Origin: Acidimicrobiales bacterium
Lineage (GTDB): Bacteria; Actinomycetota; Acidimicrobiia; Acidimicrobiales; RAAP-2
Length of the DNA: 34,545 bases
Reading direction: 5' to 3'
Assembly (NCBI GenBank): GCA_017883135.1
Contig: JADGOE010000031.1
Location: 1 to 34,545, forward strand
Shown here: in pieces, positions 30,648 to 34,545 of the stretch
How positions within the stretch are numbered: the first letter of the stretch is position 1
Layout of the letters: each line of letters begins with the position of its first letter
Notes under the pieces: model-generated
What the model was told of the DNA's origin: nothing
Database searches by the model: none
The model's input: only the letters and a program-made list of their open reading frames with translations
Program-made: the position numbers and the translations under genes

Positions 30648-32276
30648 ATGATGGGGGAGCCCTGGTGGAAGCAGGCGGTCTTCTACCAGATCTACCCCCG
30701 GTCGTTCGCGGACTCCGACGGTGACGGCATCGGTGACCTCGCCGGTATCCGGTCGCACCTTTCCGACCTGGCATGGCTGGGGGTGGACGCCCTGTGGATC
30801 TCCCCGTTCTACAGGTCGCCGATGACCGACTTCGGCTACGACGTCAGCGACTACTGCGATGTGGATCCGCTGTTCGGGACCCTCGATGACTTCGACGCGC
30901 TATTGGCCGATGCCCATGCCCTCGGCCTCAAGGTGATCGTCGACTGGGTGCCCAACCACACCTCGGACCGGCATCCCTGGTTCCTCGACGCGCTCGCGGG
31001 AAGGTCGAGCGCCCATCGCAACTGGTATGTCTGGCGCGATGCAAGGCCCGACGGGGCGCCGCCCAACAACTGGGTGGCGGCATTCGACCCCTCCGCTCCG
31101 GCGTGGACCTTCGACGAGCCCTCGGGTCAGTGGTACCTCCATCTCTTCGAACCGTCCCAGCCCGACCTCAACTGGGACGAACCGGCGGTCGTCGACGCCA
31201 TGCACGAGGTACTTCGCTTCTGGCTCGAGCGGGGGGTCGACGGATTCCGTGCCGACGTCATCCACGCCATCGGGAAGGACCCCGATCTCCCCGACGATCC
31301 CCCGGCCCTGTTCGGCATTCCCCACTGTGCACTCAACGACGTGCCGGTGACCCATGAGCGCCTGAGGGACATCCGGGCCCTCGTCGACGGCTACTCCGGT
31401 GACCGGGTGATCGTGGGCGAGGTGTTCTTGTTGTCGACGGCGGCGGTAGCCACCTACTACGGCCACGACGACGAACTCCATCTGGCGTTCAACTTCCCTC
31501 CGCTGTTCGCGCCGTGGATGCACCATCCGTGGTCCGACTGCATCGAATCGACCTACGGTGCGCTCGATGTACGAAGTGCCTGGCCGACCTGGGTCCTGTC
31601 CAACCATGACAACCCTCGTCACCGCACCCGCTACGACTTCGGCGGCTCCCTGATGGGAGAGAACGAAGCCACCCGGGACAGGCGGAGCGAGGCGCGCGCC
31701 CGGGCGGCAGCGGTGCTACTGATGACGCTGCGTGGGACACCGTTCCTCTATCAGGGGGAGGAACTGGGCCTGCTCGACGCCATCGTCACCCCGGAACGCA
31801 GGGTCGACCCGGGTGGCCGTGACGGATGCCGGGCACCGATCCCCTGGGACGGGACGGACACCCACGGCTGGCCCACCGGGGCCGGCATCGAAGCGTGGTT
31901 GCCGTTCCCTCCGGACTCCGACCATCGGAACCACGCAGACCAGCGACGCGATCCGGGCTCGATGCTCCACCTCTACCGGCGCCTGATCGACCTCCGCCAC
32001 CGTGCGCCTGCTCTGGCCACAGGTGGGTTCGATCTCCTCGAGATCACCGAGGGCGTCCTTGGTTATACCAGGACGGATGGCGACGAGAGCTATGCGGTCC
32101 TGGTCAACTTCACCGGCCAGGAGGTCACGACCGCTGACGGCAGCACCGGCGAGCCGGACCATGCATCGGTCTCACTGGTGGGGACACGAGTGGAGATCTC
32201 GAGCACACGCCCCGGCGAGGGGGAGCCGTTCGATGGGCTGCTGGCGGCTGATCAAGCTGTCGTCCTGCGGCTCTGA
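30648..32276 (+). CDS. Alpha-glucosidase, GH13 family (oligo-1,6-glucosidase type)
   Basis: A 542-aa cytoplasmic enzyme that hydrolyses alpha-glucosidic bonds of small oligosaccharides, sucrose or trehalose-like sugars. The four GH13 regions are present: DWVPNHTS (Asp99), GFRADVIHAI with nucleophile Asp203, VGEVFLL with acid/base Glu258, and SNHDNPRH with Asp321. FYQIYPRSFADSDGDGIGDLAGI at the start and SDYCDVDPLFGTL are typical of the exo-acting group. Length is complete, ending in a C-terminal beta domain. ATG 30648 and ATG 30651 are adjacent; AGGAA lies just upstream. Confidence 0.95.
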   Translation: MMGEPWWKQAVFYQIYPRSFADSDGDGIGDLAGIRSHLSDLAWLGVDALWISPFYRSPMTDFGYDVSDYCDVDPLFGTLDDFDALLADAHALGLKVIVDWVPNHTSDRHPWFLDALAGRSSAHRNWYVWRDARPDGAPPNNWVAAFDPSAPAWTFDEPSGQWYLHLFEPSQPDLNWDEPAVVDAMHEVLRFWLERGVDGFRADVIHAIGKDPDLPDDPPALFGIPHCALNDVPVTHERLRDIRALVDGYSGDRVIVGEVFLLSTAAVATYYGHDDELHLAFNFPPLFAPWMHHPWSDCIESTYGALDVRSAWPTWVLSNHDNPRHRTRYDFGGSLMGENEATRDRRSEARARAAAVLLMTLRGTPFLYQGEELGLLDAIVTPERRVDPGGRDGCRAPIPWDGTDTHGWPTGAGIEAWLPFPPDSDHRNHADQRRDPGSMLHLYRRLIDLRHRAPALATGGFDLLEITEGVLGYTRTDGDESYAVLVNFTGQEVTTADGSTGEPDHASVSLVGTRVEISSTRPGEGEPFDGLLAADQAVVLRL

Positions 32277-32351
32277 GGCTCGAGGGCCGACCCCGAACCT
32301 CACGGTCTCGTCCGGACCAGAAGCTCGCCGCCTCCGCCGAGTCGGCCGCGG

Positions 32352-32597
32352 CTACAGCCAGGTCTCCTGCCAGTGGTCGGGAGCGCCGAGGTCACCGAGC
32401 GACATCGAATGACCATCTTCGTGGCCACTCTGCCTGATGCAGCACACCAGGGTCCCCAACCACGGGCCCCGATCGATGCAGTGCACGGCCCCGCAGCGGC
32501 GCCACTGCGGCTGCGCGGGCAAGGCCAGATCGTCGAGATCGAAGTCGGCGTCGGACCATTCACTGACTCTGCGTACGTGAAACGGGTCGATCGTCAC
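32352..32597 (-). CDS. Small Cys/His-rich protein
   Basis: An 81-aa acidic protein. The central part reads WRRCGAVHCIDRGPW, then LVCCIRQSGHEDGHSM, giving a Cys...Cys...Cys...His-x3-His pattern of the kind seen in small actinobacterial zinc-binding peptides. The GTG at 32597 has GCAGGAG at good spacing; frame upstream of it has no support. It is convergent with the alpha-glucosidase gene. I know no function; metal binding is an inference from the ligand pattern. Confidence 0.6.
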   Translation of the reverse strand: MTIDPFHVRRVSEWSDADFDLDDLALPAQPQWRRCGAVHCIDRGPWLGTLVCCIRQSGHEDGHSMSLGDLGAPDHWQETWL

Positions 32598-32920
32598 AGT
32601 TCTCTCCTGCCCCTCTTGTTGCTTAGTGCGGATGCTTCTCCCAATTAGTCGGAACCATCGAGCCGTAGCTGTAGGGGGAATCGCGTGCCTCAAACGGCCG
32701 GGGTCCACCCATCGTGCCGCCTGGACGGTCATCATGGGTCGGACAGACTCAGCGGGTGGGCACCCGTGGGAAGCACGGTCGTTCGACGTTGGGAGCCGCA
32801 TCGCCCCTCACCAGGCACGATGCGGGCAGTTGTTCATAGTTTCAGCGTGAAAGGATCGCCACCACGCCCTGAACCGCACTTCGTCGGCCCTATCGAGGCA
32901 GCAAGGGTCGGCTGGCAATG
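32598..32920. other. Intergenic stretch without a recognised gene
   Basis: The region separates the small Cys/His gene (minus) from the XRE gene (plus). Apart from the ribosome-binding site at its left edge I see no conserved frame, repeat or hairpin worth calling. It is less GC-rich than its surroundings around 32610-32660. Confidence 0.5.
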
Positions 32921-32950
32921 TTCAAATTTCTTACAAGGAAGAAGTACACT
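32921..32950 (+). promoter_or_regulatory. Promoter of the XRE regulator, leaderless
   Basis: TTCAAA (32921-32926) is a moderate -35, then an 18-bp spacer and TACACT (32945-32950) as -10. The ATG at 32957 follows six bases later, so the mRNA starts at or next to the start codon. Confidence 0.6.
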
Positions 32951-32956
32951 GGAAAG

Positions 32957-33952
32957 ATGAACGGCGAATCCACCAAGGGCATCGAGGACATACTCCGGCG
33001 GAATGTGGCGGCCCTGAGGTCAAAGGCCAACCTGACACAGCAAGGCCTGGCCGACGAGATGCTGCTGCGAGGGATCGCCTGGACGCGCGAGACGGTGGCC
33101 CAGGTGGAGACCACCAACCGACGCCTCGGGTTCACCGAGGCCATAGCGGTGGCAGCCTGTCTCGACGTGCCGGTGGCACGCCTTGCCTCCACGGGGGCGG
33201 CAGCCGTGACCGTGGGAGAGAGCGAGTGGACGGCTCCATACCTCGGTGCCGCCATCGCCGGCACCGCCGGCGACATCTTTCCACCCGAGAGCTACGCATC
33301 ACGTTCCCCGCTCCTTGCCCGGTCGGCGGCGGTCACTGACCCACCGAACGGGCCGATCCCTCCCGAGGACTCGTCGGACCGACGCGCCGGTCCGACGGAG
33401 AGGCGACTTGGCGATGTCGGCGATTCCGAGTCGAGGGAGCGCCGTGACGCGGTCGGACCGGCACAGACCCCTCAGCGCACTGCGGAACGCATCGAGCGCA
33501 GGCTGCGCCTGCGGGTGACCGCCGGCGATGTCGACAACACCGCACAGCATCTGTGGTCGCGCAGTCTCGAAAGCGAGCGGGAGCGCCGGGTGACGGACCG
33601 CCACGCCTTGACGGGCGGCTCGCTGCAGACCATTCGCGGCCACGTGTCCCGCGACCTCGACAGGGAGCTCGCCCACGAGTTGGAGCAAGTTGCCGCCCCA
33701 TCCGAGCGAACCGGAGCGATGAGCCCCGAGGAGGCGACGTGGGAGGCCACCCGTCTCAACATCGTGTTGGCCAACAAGGGCTACGCCGACAGCGATGTGA
33801 CCCGTTGGTGGAACTTCACCAGGCATCGCGAGTTGGATGACCGGACCATCGCCGAGGCGTGGAAAGCCGGTGAGTACCCGGCGGTGAGCCGACTGATCCA
33901 GTCACTGCCGGACAAGCGCGTGTCGAGCGGCGACTCCTACCTCGACGAGTGA
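32957..33952 (+). CDS. XRE-family helix-turn-helix protein with long C-terminal region
   Basis: A 331-aa protein. Residues about 8-75 form a Cro/cI-type DNA-binding domain (RRNVAALRSKANLTQQGLAD, RETVAQVETTNRRLGFTEAI, then LDVPVARLA). The middle (about 75-180) is polar and low in complexity. The C-terminal half contains RRLRLRVTAGDVDNTAQHLW, HALTGGSLQTIRGHVSRDLD and GYADSDVTRWWNFTRHREL, which I cannot assign to a family. The ATG at 32957 is chosen over one at 32918 because a -10 element lies exactly six bases before it. It is probably a transcription regulator; its targets are unknown. Confidence 0.8.
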   Translation: MNGESTKGIEDILRRNVAALRSKANLTQQGLADEMLLRGIAWTRETVAQVETTNRRLGFTEAIAVAACLDVPVARLASTGAAAVTVGESEWTAPYLGAAIAGTAGDIFPPESYASRSPLLARSAAVTDPPNGPIPPEDSSDRRAGPTERRLGDVGDSESRERRDAVGPAQTPQRTAERIERRLRLRVTAGDVDNTAQHLWSRSLESERERRVTDRHALTGGSLQTIRGHVSRDLDRELAHELEQVAAPSERTGAMSPEEATWEATRLNIVLANKGYADSDVTRWWNFTRHRELDDRTIAEAWKAGEYPAVSRLIQSLPDKRVSSGDSYLDE

Positions 33953-34066
33953 GCTGTGCGGGTTGCCGGCATCAACCGGCGACTTCGGCTCCGGTCGGCA
34001 CCCGCTCCTGATTTCCGGGCAGACTGGCGCTGATCGAAGGACTCCGACCCCAGCCGAAAGAAGCGC

Positions 34067-34492
34067 ATGGACCGGGCCCGACTGACCTCGCTGCTCACCG
34101 CCGAGCGGAGCCGGCACCACGAACTGCACCCCGGATCGCTGCGCCAGTTCGCCCGGGCCGACCACCTGTTCACCGGTGTGCCCATGACCTGGATGGCCAA
34201 CTGGCCCGGGGGGTTCCCCCTGGCCCTCGCCGAAGCCCGTGGAGCGCGGGTCACCGACGTCGATCGGCTCACGTATGTGGACTTCGCACTCGGCGACACC
34301 GGGGCCATGGCCGGCCACTCCCCCGACCCGGTGGTCGCCGCCATCCGCCGGCGGGTGGAGACACTCGGCGGGATCACGGCCATGCTGCCCAGCGACGACG
34401 CGGAATGGGTGGCGAACGAGCTCAGCCGCCGTTTCGGCCTGCCCCCGTCCGGCATTACTGAGTTCGTAGGCATTTTCGGGGGTCCGGCGTGA
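34067..34492 (+). pseudogene. Class III aminotransferase, 5' part, broken
   Basis: The first 125 or so codons encode the N-terminus of a PLP-dependent aminotransferase of the glutamate-1-semialdehyde aminomutase type (TYVDFALGDTGAMAGHSPDPVVAAI, GGITAMLPSDDAEWVANELSRRFGLP). In relatives the protein goes on for about 300 more residues. Here the frame leaves the family after FGLP, near 34445-34450, reads about 15 unrelated residues and stops at 34492. The PLP lysine and the whole catalytic core are absent. The break coincides with a less GC-rich sequence with repeated GGCATT, consistent with an insertion. Confidence 0.7.
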
Positions 34493-34545
34493 CATCGTCC
34501 CTGGTCAAGGCATTTCGAGGTCTCGAGAACGCCGAAAAGCGTAGG
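34451..34545. mobile_element. Possible terminus of an insertion element
   Basis: Starting exactly where the aminotransferase frame breaks, the DNA carries GGCATT three times (34451, 34469, 34509) and an inverted pair TTTTCGG (34473-34479) and CCGAAAA (34532-34538). The base composition is lower in GC than the gene. No transposase is in the window; the body would lie beyond its right end. Confidence 0.4.

Overview
This is a GC-rich chromosomal segment, most likely from an actinobacterium and possibly from class Acidimicrobiia. The evidence is a [3Fe-4S]-type mini-ferredoxin beside gltX, PPOX/F420-type flavin proteins, SCP2-like thiolases paired with DUF35 proteins, a DUF2510-DUF4328 membrane protein, lipoproteins, and many start codons only 6-8 nt after a TAnnnT -10 hexamer (leaderless transcription). 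No rRNA, tRNA, CRISPR or complete insertion sequence was seen.

Left part (1-11.5 kb). On the minus strand lie a ferredoxin, gltX, a YdcF/ElyC-like membrane protein and a phosphonate monoester hydrolase/sulfatase. A secreted acid-phosphatase-like lipoprotein is divergent from them. Then comes a compact minus-strand operon with 1-4 nt overlaps: two OB-fold DUF35 proteins, two cysteine-less SCP2-thiolase homologues and a small unknown protein. Its promoter region holds a 24-bp palindrome containing a sequence one base from the KstR consensus, and it is shared with a divergent leaderless sulfatase gene. This is the most interesting unit of the window: a candidate CoA-linked side-chain aldolase system tied to a sulfatase.

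Middle (11.5-21 kb). Here are a low-molecular-weight tyrosine phosphatase, a PPOX-family protein, an SDR, a 2,4-diaminopentanoate-dehydrogenase-like reductase, and an ABC exporter preceded by a 9-codon leaderless mini-ORF. They are followed by an FkbM methyltransferase and two short minus-strand ORFs. One of these forms a self-contained unit with a -10 hexamer and a strong intrinsic terminator. The other has a tandem duplication of its last codons. Next come an MFS exporter, a DUF2510-DUF4328 protein and a HdeD-like membrane protein.

Right part (21-34.5 kb). An SDR diverges from an Fbp-type ferric iron ABC importer (lipoprotein, permease, ATPase). The importer is driven by a near-consensus sigma-70 promoter with an overlapping DtxR/IdeR-like site and a 28-codon leaderless upstream ORF. 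Then follow a nitrobindin-like protein, a fragment of a PPOX protein, an operon of one SDR and two tandem-hotdog proteins, a small Cys3His protein, an SRPBCC protein, a GH13 alpha-glucosidase, a second small Cys/His-rich protein and an XRE-type regulator. The window ends in a class III aminotransferase gene whose reading frame breaks after about 125 codons, probably because a mobile element is inserted there.
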